Shown: positions 1 through 8,172 of the stretch, piece after piece
Numbering within the stretch: position 1 is the stretch's first letter
Layout: each line of letters starts with the position of its first letter
Assembly: GCA_031258795.1 (NCBI GenBank)
Contig: JAIRMI010000061.1
Span: 1 to 28,301, forward strand
Length of the DNA: 28,301 nt
Reading direction: 5' to 3'
Source: Puniceicoccales bacterium
GTDB lineage: Bacteria; Verrucomicrobiota; Verrucomicrobiia; Opitutales; JAIRKQ01
Program-made: the position numbers and the translations under genes
The notes under the pieces: model-generated
Database searches by the model: none
Seen by the model: the letters and a program-made list of their open reading frames with translations, nothing else
Told to the model about the DNA's origin: nothing

Positions 1-1
1 T

Positions 2-74
2 ACAAAAATCCTCCACCTTTTTCCCTCTCTCTTCGACGCTATTCAGTATGCTTTTATGGAGTAAGATGACTATA
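2..74 (+). mobile_element. 3' end of an IS630-family element (copy B)
   Basis: The first bases read, in frame, as the C-terminal tail of an IS630 transposase (ending FDAIQYAFME then TAA at 62-64), followed by the element end GTAAGATGACTATA at 61-74. The same tail and end recur at 551-623 and 27058-27132, which shows it is a repeated element. Only the 3' end is inside the window. It stops exactly where the interior of a second copy begins, at a TA dinucleotide, the target IS630 elements use. I infer a nested insertion. Confidence 0.7.
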
Positions 75-623
75 AAGAACGGGATGATGAAAAACGCGTA
101 AACTATGAGAGGGCAGTGCCCGTTGACAAAAAGGAAGACATAGTCTGTGTGAATGAGAGTGGGGTCGATCGGCATTTGCACAGGCGAAATGCCAGATCAA
201 CAAAGGGAAAGAAGGTGTTTGGCTTTGTGGCCGGGAAGAAATTTCGTCGGATGAACATCGTCACCGGGTATGTCAATGGCGAGACCATTGCCGAATGTGT
301 TTACAATTGCTGCCGAATGTGTCTATGAAGACCACCGATGGCGAAGTTTTCAATGCCTGGGTGGAACAATCCCTCGTTGCAGCGCTGAAACCAGGGCAAG
401 TGGTCCTTATGGATAATGCCGCCTTTCATAAGCATCCCAGGACGCGGGAGGCCATCGAGGCCGCTGGCTGTTCCCTAATTTACCATGCCTCCCTACTCTC
501 CGGACCTCAATCCCATCGAAAAATTCTGGGCGAACCTCAAATGAACACTAGCCGACATCCTCCATCCCTTCCCTTCTCCCTCCGATGCCATTCAGTATGC
601 TTTTCTGGAGTAAGATGACTATA
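74..623 (+). pseudogene. IS630-family transposase, broken (copy A)
   Basis: The DDE catalytic domain of an IS630 transposase is split over reading frames. Frame 2 (from 74) reads YKERDDEKR, then VCVNESGVD, where the first catalytic Asp of the usual DESG is Asn. Near 290-330 a small duplication of the ATTGCCGAATGTGT block shifts the frame. Frame 1 then carries FNAWVEQSL, KPGQVVLMDNAAFH (second Asp) and EAIEAAGC. A one-base insertion near 484 shifts it again, to PYSPDLNPIEKFWANLK (catalytic Glu). That segment is followed by an in-frame TGA at about 541, after which the homologous tail continues to a TAA at about 612. The N-terminal helix-turn-helix part is missing and probably lies beyond copy B, outside the window. 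It cannot encode an active transposase. Confidence 0.85.
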
Positions 624-749
624 GTACAAATCTTAGACGAATATCCAGAGCTAAAGAGCTTACACGGCGTACTCTAGGCTAACCCACAGGAAGCTCTTTT
701 AATATAAAGAATCCCACTCTGTAGCACAAATCTCAAACTGATTTCGGCA

Positions 750-845
750 CTAAGGCGCCACATTACCATCCGCTGTGCCCGAGCGCTCTTCTCCTCCATT
801 TGCGTTGCGTTTTTTTCCTTTTTGTTTGGGCTTATGAGTCCTGAC
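750..845 (+). pseudogene. IS5-family transposase C-terminal relic (copy 1)
   Basis: A short frame reads LRRHITIRCARALFSSICVA. This matches the end of IS5-family transposases, which typically read WRRIATRYDRCAHTFFSAICIA. It is followed by CTTATGAGTCCTGAC at 831-845, whose reverse complement looks like an IS5-family terminal repeat. The same 15 bases end the better-preserved relic at 18718-18732. The stretch between 624 and 750 carries no gene that I can support. Confidence 0.6.
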
Positions 846-870
846 ACTAGCCTTTTCTGAAAAAAAATAA

Positions 871-894
871 AAACCGCCTTGGCATCGGCGGTTT
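871..894 (-). terminator. Rho-independent terminator of the aldolase gene
   Basis: Perfect 8-bp stem: AAACCGCC (871-878) and GGCGGTTT (887-894) with an 8-base loop. On the minus strand the stem is followed by a run rich in T (TTATTTTTTTT). It lies 24 bases past the aldolase stop codon, so it ends that transcript. It is nearly symmetric and may also work in the other direction. Confidence 0.85.
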
Positions 895-918
895 TTTACT
901 TTGGTTAATGCGACAACT

Positions 919-1971
919 TTAGGCGATTGTTATTTCTGGATCAAGGTAAACATCTTGGATTGCGTGCAACAGCTCAACACCGTCTCTCATCGGCCTTTGG
1001 AAAGCTTTTCTGCCGCAGATTAAACCGGAACCTCCAGCCCGTTTGTTTATAATGGCGGTTTCGACGGCTTCATGAAAGTCCGTTGCTCCACCGGATGCTC
1101 CACCGGAGTTTATTAAACCCGCCCGGCCCATGTAACAGTTAGCCAACTGGTAACGGGTAAGATCGATAGGGTTATCTGAAGTCAGTTCAGAATAGACTTT
1201 GTCATGCGTTTTGCCAAATTTTAGCGTTTTGAAGCCGCCATTGGTGGTGGGCAATTTTTGCTTGATTATGTCGGCCTCGATGGTAACGCCGAGGTGATTT
1301 GCTTGTCCGGTTAAATCGGCACTTGTATGGTAGTCCTTGTCCGCTTTAAAAGCTTCGTTGCGCAAGTAGCACCAAAGTATGGTCCCCAGACCCAGTTCAT
1401 GGGCAAAGTGAAATGCTTCCGTAGTTTCTTGAATCTGTCGCGTTGATTCTGCGGAGCCAAAGTATATAGTGGCACCGATTGCCGTTGCCCCCATATCATA
1501 GGCTTGCTGAACATCGCCGAAGTAAATTTGGTCAAATTTATTGGGATAGGTAAGCAATTCATTGTGATTAAGCTTCACCACAAATGGAATCTTGTGGGCA
1601 TACTTTCTTGAAACTATCCCTAGCACGCCAAGCGTTGAAGCAACGGCACTGCAACCACCTTCCAAGGCGAGCTTTACTATGTTTTCCGGATCGAAGTACA
1701 TAGAATTTGGAGCAAAACTTGCTGCCGCAGAATGTTCAATTCCCTGGTCAACGGGGAGGATCGACATGTATCCTGTCCCAGCCAAACGTCCCGTATTTCT
1801 TATGCGATGTAAATTGTTTAGCACGTTGTTGGAACGGTCAGAATTTATGAAAACCCTGTCTAAAAAATCTGGACCCGGCAAATTGAGGTCCTCTTTTTTT
1901 ATCGTTGTACACTTGTGTGACAGCAAACTTGCACTTGCACTGTTCTTAAAATCTTTGATGTGTTTATTCAT
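919..1971 (-). CDS. fbaB: Class I fructose-bisphosphate aldolase (FbaB/DhnA type)
   Basis: Interconverts fructose 1,6-bisphosphate with dihydroxyacetone phosphate and glyceraldehyde 3-phosphate in glycolysis and gluconeogenesis. It uses a Schiff-base lysine and no metal. At 350 residues it has the usual length of the bacterial DhnA-like family. Recognisable blocks are LPVDQGIEH (about 72-80), YFDPENIVKLA, KIPFVVKLNHNELL, GATIYFGS, the segment ADIIKQKLP with the predicted Schiff-base lysine K237, and GGxSGG-type phosphate-binding residues near 295. The ATG at 1971 is followed by a normal N-terminus. A strong terminator follows the stop. The gene is separated from mutS by 42 bases, so it may have its own promoter or be read through from mutS. 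Family assignment is firm; the exact in vivo substrate is inferred. Confidence 0.93.
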   Translation of the reverse strand: MNKHIKDFKNSASASLLSHKCTTIKKEDLNLPGPDFLDRVFINSDRSNNVLNNLHRIRNTGRLAGTGYMSILPVDQGIEHSAAASFAPNSMYFDPENIVKLALEGGCSAVASTLGVLGIVSRKYAHKIPFVVKLNHNELLTYPNKFDQIYFGDVQQAYDMGATAIGATIYFGSAESTRQIQETTEAFHFAHELGLGTILWCYLRNEAFKADKDYHTSADLTGQANHLGVTIEADIIKQKLPTTNGGFKTLKFGKTHDKVYSELTSDNPIDLTRYQLANCYMGRAGLINSGGASGGATDFHEAVETAIINKRAGGSGLICGRKAFQRPMRDGVELLHAIQDVYLDPEITIA

Positions 1972-2013
1972 TGCGCCGTGACTTTAGGTTAATCGATGGC
2001 GCAAATCAAGCAT

Positions 2014-4512
2014 CTAAAATAGCACTCTTTGAAAATCTTCACTTTTATCAAATTTTCTAGTTAAAGTTTTTCTCAAGGTGTTACCTTCGGATTCAAGTTC
2101 CCGTAAAATTTCCTTTGATCTGTTTATGACATTTGCTGGTAGTCCCGCCAATCTTGCAACGTGTATGCCATAGGACTTGTCCGCTGCTCCGGGAACGACT
2201 TCGCGCATAAATATTATTTCATCGTTCCATTCCTTCACGGACATTTTGTAGTTTTTAATTTTTTTCGAAGATTCTGCTAATTTTGTGAGTTCATGGTAGT
2301 GTGTTGCGAAGAGAGTCCTGGTCGTACTACGGGCGAGATGCTCCACAACGGCCCATGCAATGCTCAGTCCGTCGTAGGTACTTGTTCCACGGCCGATCTC
2401 ATCGATGATAACAAGGCTCCTTCCCGTCATGTTGTTTAAAATATTGGCCATTTCGTTCATCTCCACCATGAAAGTGGAATTTCCCTGGGATAGGTCATCT
2501 CCCGATCCTATGCGGGAAAATATGCGATCAACCACGCCGATAGCGCAACTTTTAGCCGGAACGAACGAGCCTATGTGGGCAAGGAAGACAATTAGTGCGA
2601 CTTGCCTGATGTAGGTCGATTTCCCCGCCATGTTCGGCCCGGTGATCACAGTGACCTGATTGTCATTTGTGTTTAGGATTGTACTATTTGGCACGAATCG
2701 CGATTGAACAAGACTTTGTTCCACGACGGGATGCCTTCCGTGGACAATCTCAATCCTGTCATCATCGCGTAGGATTGGCTTGCAATAATTGTATTCATTG
2801 GCCAGGCGTGCCCATCCACAGTATACATCGAGCTCAGCCAATGCATCAGCCGTTTCCTGCAATTGCGCCGAATATTTTAATGCTTCCGCCAAGAGCTCGT
2901 CGAATAGAGCGGACTCGAGCTCAATGGCGTTCCTTTCGGCATTCAAAATTTCTGATTCCTTTTTCCTCAGCTCTTCTGTGATGTAGCGCTCGCCATTAAC
3001 GGTGGTTTGCCTACGAACGTAGTGACTCGGGACCAGCCCAACGTTCGATTTTGTCACTTCTATGAAATAGCCAAATGTTCCATTAAACTTTATCCTCAAA
3101 TTTCTGATTCCCGTCTTTTGCTGCTCATTGCGCTCAAATTCTGCCATCCACTCGCGGCAATTATCGTGCAAGCTTCGCAAGCGATCAATTTCAGCATTGT
3201 ACCCGTCCCGTATATGTCCTCCATTCGCAAGGTCGATAGGCAAAGAATCTGCAAGGGACTGGGATAGAAGCCGGTGAAGATCTTCAAAGGTACCAATTTT
3301 ACCGTTTAAACGTTCAATTTCGACGCATTCAAATTTCCCTAATTCGCCCTTTAATGGTTTCAGCACGCTTATTGTACTTCTAATCGAGCCCAATTCGCGG
3401 GGATTTCGTAAACGGTTTCTGAGCCTGGTTATTATGCGTGTCAGATCATAAGTCTGTTCGAGCAAGACATGAACATTTTTGCAAATACTGAGATTTTGAA
3501 CAAAAGCTTGTACGCAATTTTGGCGATTTTGTATCTTTGTGGGACTTATCAGTGGATATAGAAAAAATTTTTCAAGCAACCGTGCTCCGGGGGCCGTAAC
3601 CGTTCTATCGACAGTATCAATGAGTGAACCGGAACGGGTGAAGTGGGAGGATTGAAAAAGCTCCAAGCTTCTGATTGTAGCAGAATCCAAAATCATTGTC
3701 TCGCTCAGTTGGTAAACTTTGATGCCAGCTAGATTTAAGTTTTCCGTGCACAGATTTTCGGAAACGTAGTTCAGTAGAGCTCCCGCCGGCCCAAGGGTGT
3801 ATTCCAGGTTTCCGACTATGCCATATCCGTTTAGGTTATGTACCCCGAGCATCTTGCAAATCAATTCCCGGTTGATGTTTAGGTCAAATTTCATGGCATT
3901 GATCTCGGAAACGGCGGAATTTTGAGTCAAGCTGCATAGAGATTCCTTATGTGCAGTTGCATTGGTAGACCAAAATTCCAATTCTCCGTCGGGAATGATA
4001 ATTTCAGCAGGTGAAAGCGCACGCAATACGGGTAGCAATTTTTGCGCTTCTTCCGCAAAGGTCACCCTAAATTCACCGGTGGAAACCTCAATCCATGATG
4101 CGGCTAGGCCGCGCTTTGAAAGTTGAAATGAGAGAATGTAATTATTGTGCTTTGCCTCGATGTACTGGTCGGCAATCACTGTGCCAGGTGTAAGGATCCG
4201 GCTGATGGCGCGCTTTACCAGCTGCCCCGGTTTGGGTTCACCGATTTGATCGCAAATTGCTACCTTATACCCGGAGTGCAAGAGCTTGCTGATGTATGAC
4301 TCTGCGGAATGGTAGGGAATTCCCGCCATGGGGCTGCCTCCCCGGTGAGTGAGCACTATACTCAATACCTTTGCTCCAACTTTGGCATCTTCGTCGAATA
4401 GCTCGTAAAAATCACCAAGCCTGTAGAGGAGAAGAGTTTTTTCAGGCAACGATGCTCTAATTTCATTGTATTGTTGCATCATCGGTGTTGGTTTAGGAGT
4501 GCTCGACAGCAT
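2014..4512 (-). CDS. mutS: DNA mismatch repair protein MutS
   Basis: Recognises base mismatches and small loops after replication and starts repair with MutL. The 832 residues are close to the usual 850. Domain I near the N-terminus has the mismatch-reading motif GDFYELF (about 32-38) and the MutS segment GGSPMAGIPYHS. Connector, lever and clamp domains follow. The ATPase domain has Walker A TGPNMAGKSTYIRQ (about 621-634), the Walker B region LVIIDEIGRGTSTYDG (about 698-713) and LFATHYHEL. The C-terminus is short, ending soon after the helix-turn-helix that makes the dimer. The start ATG at 4512 lacks a clear ribosome site. M11 or M12 (MMQQYNEIR) is an alternative, since family similarity starts there. 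Confidence 0.97.
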   Translation of the reverse strand: MLSSTPKPTPMMQQYNEIRASLPEKTLLLYRLGDFYELFDEDAKVGAKVLSIVLTHRGGSPMAGIPYHSAESYISKLLHSGYKVAICDQIGEPKPGQLVKRAISRILTPGTVIADQYIEAKHNNYILSFQLSKRGLAASWIEVSTGEFRVTFAEEAQKLLPVLRALSPAEIIIPDGELEFWSTNATAHKESLCSLTQNSAVSEINAMKFDLNINRELICKMLGVHNLNGYGIVGNLEYTLGPAGALLNYVSENLCTENLNLAGIKVYQLSETMILDSATIRSLELFQSSHFTRSGSLIDTVDRTVTAPGARLLEKFFLYPLISPTKIQNRQNCVQAFVQNLSICKNVHVLLEQTYDLTRIITRLRNRLRNPRELGSIRSTISVLKPLKGELGKFECVEIERLNGKIGTFEDLHRLLSQSLADSLPIDLANGGHIRDGYNAEIDRLRSLHDNCREWMAEFERNEQQKTGIRNLRIKFNGTFGYFIEVTKSNVGLVPSHYVRRQTTVNGERYITEELRKKESEILNAERNAIELESALFDELLAEALKYSAQLQETADALAELDVYCGWARLANEYNYCKPILRDDDRIEIVHGRHPVVEQSLVQSRFVPNSTILNTNDNQVTVITGPNMAGKSTYIRQVALIVFLAHIGSFVPAKSCAIGVVDRIFSRIGSGDDLSQGNSTFMVEMNEMANILNNMTGRSLVIIDEIGRGTSTYDGLSIAWAVVEHLARSTTRTLFATHYHELTKLAESSKKIKNYKMSVKEWNDEIIFMREVVPGAADKSYGIHVARLAGLPANVINRSKEILRELESEGNTLRKTLTRKFDKSEDFQRVLF

Positions 4513-4528
4513 GGCAAGTCTATGATTC

Positions 4529-5008
4529 TTATAAACTAATAAAATTTTCCCTGTCTACAAAATTTGGAATAGCTCCTTGGGATCGTAAAAATTTTATGCA
4601 AAATTTTTCCGCTTGTCGCATTTTTAAGCGGTCAATTTCTTCAATGTCGTCCAATCCCGACAGGTGTAAATATCCGTGCACGATATACAATGTGAGTTCA
4701 TCGGAAAATGAAGTTTTAAATTCTTTACAAGCTTGCCTGGCATAGGTGGGGGAAACGCAAATTTCTCCGGCATAGCCAAACTCTTCATCGCTGCAAAACG
4801 TTATGACATCGGTGAGGTGAGGGTCTTTGAGAAATTTTTCATGTACGTCGCACATTTCCCTTTCATCCAAGAAAGCTACGGAAATGATGCCATCTTTTAC
4901 GGTATATTTGCCAAATTTATCCAAACATATACACATCGATGAGATTTCGCTTTCGTCGAACGCAAGCCAATTTACGTTGTGCGTAATTTCAATTTCCCTC
5001 GCTTTCAT
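4529..5008 (-). CDS. ybeY: Endoribonuclease YbeY (rRNA maturation)
   Basis: Metal-dependent RNase needed for 16S rRNA 3'-end processing and ribosome quality control in the family. The 159 residues contain LTDVITFCSDE, GEICVSP and the metal site HGYLHLSGLDD at 111-121. The canonical site is HGxLHLxGYDH; here the third ligand is Asp121 instead of His, while H111 and H115 are kept. The ATG overlaps the end of the upstream pgpH-like gene by 20 bases, and AAGG just before the start is a plausible ribosome site, which suggests translational coupling. Function should be kept if Asp binds the metal, but that is inference. Confidence 0.9.
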   Translation of the reverse strand: MKAREIEITHNVNWLAFDESEISSMCICLDKFGKYTVKDGIISVAFLDEREMCDVHEKFLKDPHLTDVITFCSDEEFGYAGEICVSPTYARQACKEFKTSFSDELTLYIVHGYLHLSGLDDIEEIDRLKMRQAEKFCIKFLRSQGAIPNFVDRENFISL

Positions 5009-7322
5009 CTACCTTGACCTTGCCGTAACTGACTCTGGAGTGGAGCATGTGGGTCATTGTAAACAAAAATGCTTTCTTCAAGGTTTTCAACTCATCGAGC
5101 GTGATTGGACACTCCTCCAACTGATGATCCTGGATTTTATTTTCAAAAATTTCATTCACTAAGTTCTCGATGCTTTGGTGAGTTACTTTTTTCATGCTCC
5201 TGCTGGCTGCTTCGATGGAATCGGCCAACATTACGATTGCGCTTTCCTTTGAAAGAGGCCTTGATCCGTCATATCTGAACCCGTTTTTGTCCAACTTATC
5301 GCGTAAATAGTTTTCGATATCCTTCGAGGTCATGTTTACAATATCTATTTTCTCCAATAATTCACCGCGAGCTTTGTTATAGAAAAACTGCGTCACCGTG
5401 GTACCGTGGTGCTCTGAAATAATATTGACAATAATTTTCGGTAATTTTGCTTCCGTGGCAAGGGATACTCCTTCACGCACGTGATTCCTAACAATCAAGG
5501 AACTAACTGAGGGGGGAATCCGGTTATGGGGATTGGCATATTTGTTCTGGTTTTCGATAAAATATTCCGGCATTGCCACTTTGCCGAGGTCGTGGAACAG
5601 TGCCCCTGTTTTGCAGATAGTTTTGTTAGCTCCTATGCTGCCGGCGACCTGTTCGGATAAAATTGAAACGGACAAGCTGTGCTGATATGTTCCCGGTGCT
5701 ACGAATTGTAATCTTTGCAGCAAGGGATTTCTATAATCACTTAGCTTTAGCAAGCTGATATCGGTATATATGGCGAATACTCTCTCAAATACGGGAATAA
5801 GGATTACCGTTATTACGCTCGCCACCGTTGACATTATGAATGTGGCAGCTACTTGATAAAACATAATTTTTGCCGGAAACTGCGTAAGTATGCCGTGAAT
5901 TATTATCGAAGCTGCAAAGATTAATCCCGCAGAAAATGAACAGGCAAAAATTTTAAATCGAGAACTTGTATTTCGCAGAAACACTATCAAAGCGAGGCAT
6001 GTGACCAGTATCACTAGGCAAAAATCCGTGGAGCGCGACAGCATGAAGGTATACAAAACGGAAACCGCGATCGATGTTATCAATCCATCGGCAGGACCAA
6101 GAAGCAGCGTTCCGATTGTCGATGCCACCAGGAATGGCGCCATGCAGTACAAAGCGTATATGAGTGCGGAATTTTTTACGAAAATTTCCAATTCTCCAAA
6201 CTGGACCCAAATTCGTAAAATAATCAACTGCAACACCACTAGAACGCTCAATACGTAGTATCGCTTTCTCTGAAAAATGCGCATACTTGGAGTGAATAAT
6301 TTTAGACCAATGAAGGACATTGTCACTATCATAAAGGTCAAAAAAGCCTTTGCGAAAAACATGTAATAGGATACGTGGCCACTCCTGTGACTCGCACGTA
6401 GTGCATGCTGATATTCGACGAAAGCTTCATATTTTTCCTGATCGATCACATCGTCTTTTTCTAGTATTACATCTCCCACATCGTGCTTAACTATAACCGG
6501 CTTAATGGAGCGGGCGATGATATTTGTGTCTATTTTGCTTTCCTCCGTGTCGTACACAAGGTTTGGTTTAATTCCCTGCTTAAGTATTTTGAAGAGTGTG
6601 TTTACCATATCCCTGTCCAGGTCCAAGGATAGGAGATGCACTCTGCTATGGTAAAGCGCTTCCTCCTGTGTAAGCACCCGTTGGTGTTGCCTCCCCTTTA
6701 TCTTAAATGGCTTTCCAAAGGTTCCTCCCGATAGATCATCGAAGCACACCCCGTTCCTCGCTATTTCACGCAATATGGACACACATTCCTGGAAAATTTG
6801 CGTGCGTTCGATTTGACTGAAGGAAGCAATAATCGTGGCTATGTCCTGCCACTCCACCTTAATCTGACCCATCGCATTAAATTCATTAATGAATTCTTTA
6901 ATCTCATTTCTTCCCCGTTCACTTAGAAAATCTTCATAGGAAAGCCCTTCCATGTGCTCATCGAGCCATTTAAGCATTTTTATAAAACTGTCATATTTTC
7001 TTTCATCGATGGTGTAAACGTTGCAGGCCTGAATTTTTCTTTGCTCGTACAGCTTTTTTGTTTTCGCCTTACTTTTAAATTCAAAGGGGATCTCTGCAAT
7101 AATTTTCGTTTTGGATAGATTGCCCGGGATAAACTGCACATTCAGGCAATCGTTCCAGGTGAAACACACCGTGGAGATCACGGCAGTCAGGAGCAGCAAC
7201 CAGAAAAAATAAGCCGTTAGCATTCTAGTTTTACTTGCAAAGCCAAACCTTTTACCGCGGGAGCCGCCTTGGACATTTCTGGGATAGAAGGGATTATGCT
7301 TTGGTTGCCTCACATGTGCCAT
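4989..7322 (-). CDS. pgpH: 7TM-HD family phosphohydrolase (PgpH-like)
   Basis: Membrane protein of the 7TMR-HDED plus HD-hydrolase family. The characterised member, Listeria PgpH, degrades the second messenger cyclic di-AMP. Visible in order are a first membrane helix (YFFWLLLLTAVISTVCF, about residues 40-56), a large extracytoplasmic domain of about 260 residues, six or so further membrane helices (about 320-530), and the cytoplasmic HD domain with ALFHDLGKVAMPEYF and SEHHGTTV. The last carries the His/Asp metal ligands. Start: ATG at 7322 gives 777 residues. An in-frame TTG at 7334 would overlap the stop of the HIT gene (TTGA) and add four residues; I cannot decide between them. The order HIT-pgpH-ybeY with overlaps suggests one operon. 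Cyclic di-AMP as substrate is inferred from family only. Confidence 0.9.
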   Translation of the reverse strand: MAHVRQPKHNPFYPRNVQGGSRGKRFGFASKTRMLTAYFFWLLLLTAVISTVCFTWNDCLNVQFIPGNLSKTKIIAEIPFEFKSKAKTKKLYEQRKIQACNVYTIDERKYDSFIKMLKWLDEHMEGLSYEDFLSERGRNEIKEFINEFNAMGQIKVEWQDIATIIASFSQIERTQIFQECVSILREIARNGVCFDDLSGGTFGKPFKIKGRQHQRVLTQEEALYHSRVHLLSLDLDRDMVNTLFKILKQGIKPNLVYDTEESKIDTNIIARSIKPVIVKHDVGDVILEKDDVIDQEKYEAFVEYQHALRASHRSGHVSYYMFFAKAFLTFMIVTMSFIGLKLFTPSMRIFQRKRYYVLSVLVVLQLIILRIWVQFGELEIFVKNSALIYALYCMAPFLVASTIGTLLLGPADGLITSIAVSVLYTFMLSRSTDFCLVILVTCLALIVFLRNTSSRFKIFACSFSAGLIFAASIIIHGILTQFPAKIMFYQVAATFIMSTVASVITVILIPVFERVFAIYTDISLLKLSDYRNPLLQRLQFVAPGTYQHSLSVSILSEQVAGSIGANKTICKTGALFHDLGKVAMPEYFIENQNKYANPHNRIPPSVSSLIVRNHVREGVSLATEAKLPKIIVNIISEHHGTTVTQFFYNKARGELLEKIDIVNMTSKDIENYLRDKLDKNGFRYDGSRPLSKESAIVMLADSIEAASRSMKKVTHQSIENLVNEIFENKIQDHQLEECPITLDELKTLKKAFLFTMTHMLHSRVSYGKVKVDESEGN

Positions 7323-7330
7323 GTCGAAGA

Positions 7331-7816
7331 TCAAACAATATTTACAAATGCCATCAGGCGCTCAAACATGGTTCGTTGGGATTGGGGAAGAACCTTTGTG
7401 TTTGCGATAATCGGCATAAAATTCGTATCACCGTTCCAGCGTGGCACAATGTGGCAGTGCAGATGCTGAGGGATCCCTGCTCCCGCTGCCGATCCGATAT
7501 TTATGCCGATATTAAACCCATCGGGAGAGAGGGCTTTTTTCAACATCGATTGGGCTTTTAACATTGCTGTGAAAAAATCTTCCCTTTCCCTTCCGTGTAG
7601 CTCATCCATATCGAAAACGGACCTAAAAGGAATGACCATGAGGTGGCCGGGATTGTAGGGATATTTGTTCATGATAGCAAAAGAATGCTTGCTTCTGAAT
7701 AGTATCAATCGCTCCCCATCGGCGCTGGTATCTTCGTTGCAGGTGAAAGGGTCTTCCTCCGATTTTGCGCGCTCCACATAATCAACCCGCCAGTAAGCAT
7801 GTAGATTATCAATCAT
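7331..7816 (-). CDS. HIT-family nucleotide hydrolase/phosphorylase
   Basis: A 161-residue histidine-triad protein. The triad QHLHCHIVPRW gives H118, H120 and H122, with H120 the expected nucleophile. Upstream, NKYPYNPGHLMVIPFR is typical of the Ap4A phosphorylase-like branch, which cleaves dinucleoside polyphosphates and similar nucleotides. It is first of three overlapping minus-strand genes, and its TGA stop abuts or overlaps the next start. No Shine-Dalgarno sequence precedes the ATG; the leader instead has CCTCC. The branch assignment is moderate, the HIT fold is firm. Confidence 0.9.
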   Translation of the reverse strand: MIDNLHAYWRVDYVERAKSEEDPFTCNEDTSADGERLILFRSKHSFAIMNKYPYNPGHLMVIPFRSVFDMDELHGREREDFFTAMLKAQSMLKKALSPDGFNIGINIGSAAGAGIPQHLHCHIVPRWNGDTNFMPIIANTKVLPQSQRTMFERLMAFVNIV

Positions 7817-8172
7817 ACTGGAGGATATAACAGGTTTTTCTATGAATTTAGCAATTTAAAATTTTTCAAAATTGCAGCCCGCTTTGCTAGCCGTTAAATT
7901 GCAACGGCCACGCAAGGTAACGCACCTAGTTACTCTCTCCGTACCATAAAGCAAAATAAAAGGTACAAGCTTCGGTTTACGCATCAAAAAAGCAATTTAG
8001 GTTCAGTTTTTGCAAGGAAAAAGATTTAATCAAAATTTTAACAAATTTATTCTTCAAAAGATGACAATTTTTCCAAGTGATTTTGCCAAAAAAGTAATTT
8101 TGATAAATTTTTGAGTTTCAAAAGTGATGAAAATTTTTAAACTGTGCTAAAACTGCTGGATGGAGTGTAAAT
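7817..8172. other. Divergent non-coding gap between HIT gene and glgP
   Basis: This 356-bp AT-rich stretch must hold the promoters of both neighbours, but I see no convincing -35/-10 pair. It contains a small hairpin GCCGTT-7-AACGGC (7890-7908) without a T-tract and a weak GTACC/GGTAC inverted repeat (about 7942-7965). No RNA gene or ORF is supported. A GGAG ribosome site lies about 8 bases before the glgP ATG. Confidence 0.5.

Noticed and set aside
624..749. Possible transposase piece reading ILDEYPELKSLHGVL, faintly like ISL3
   Set aside because: Too short, followed by stops, and only a handful of residues match; not enough to name a family.
7881..7965. Hairpins upstream of glgP as a riboswitch or terminator
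   Set aside because: Stems are only 5-6 bp, with no T-tract and no conserved riboswitch core.
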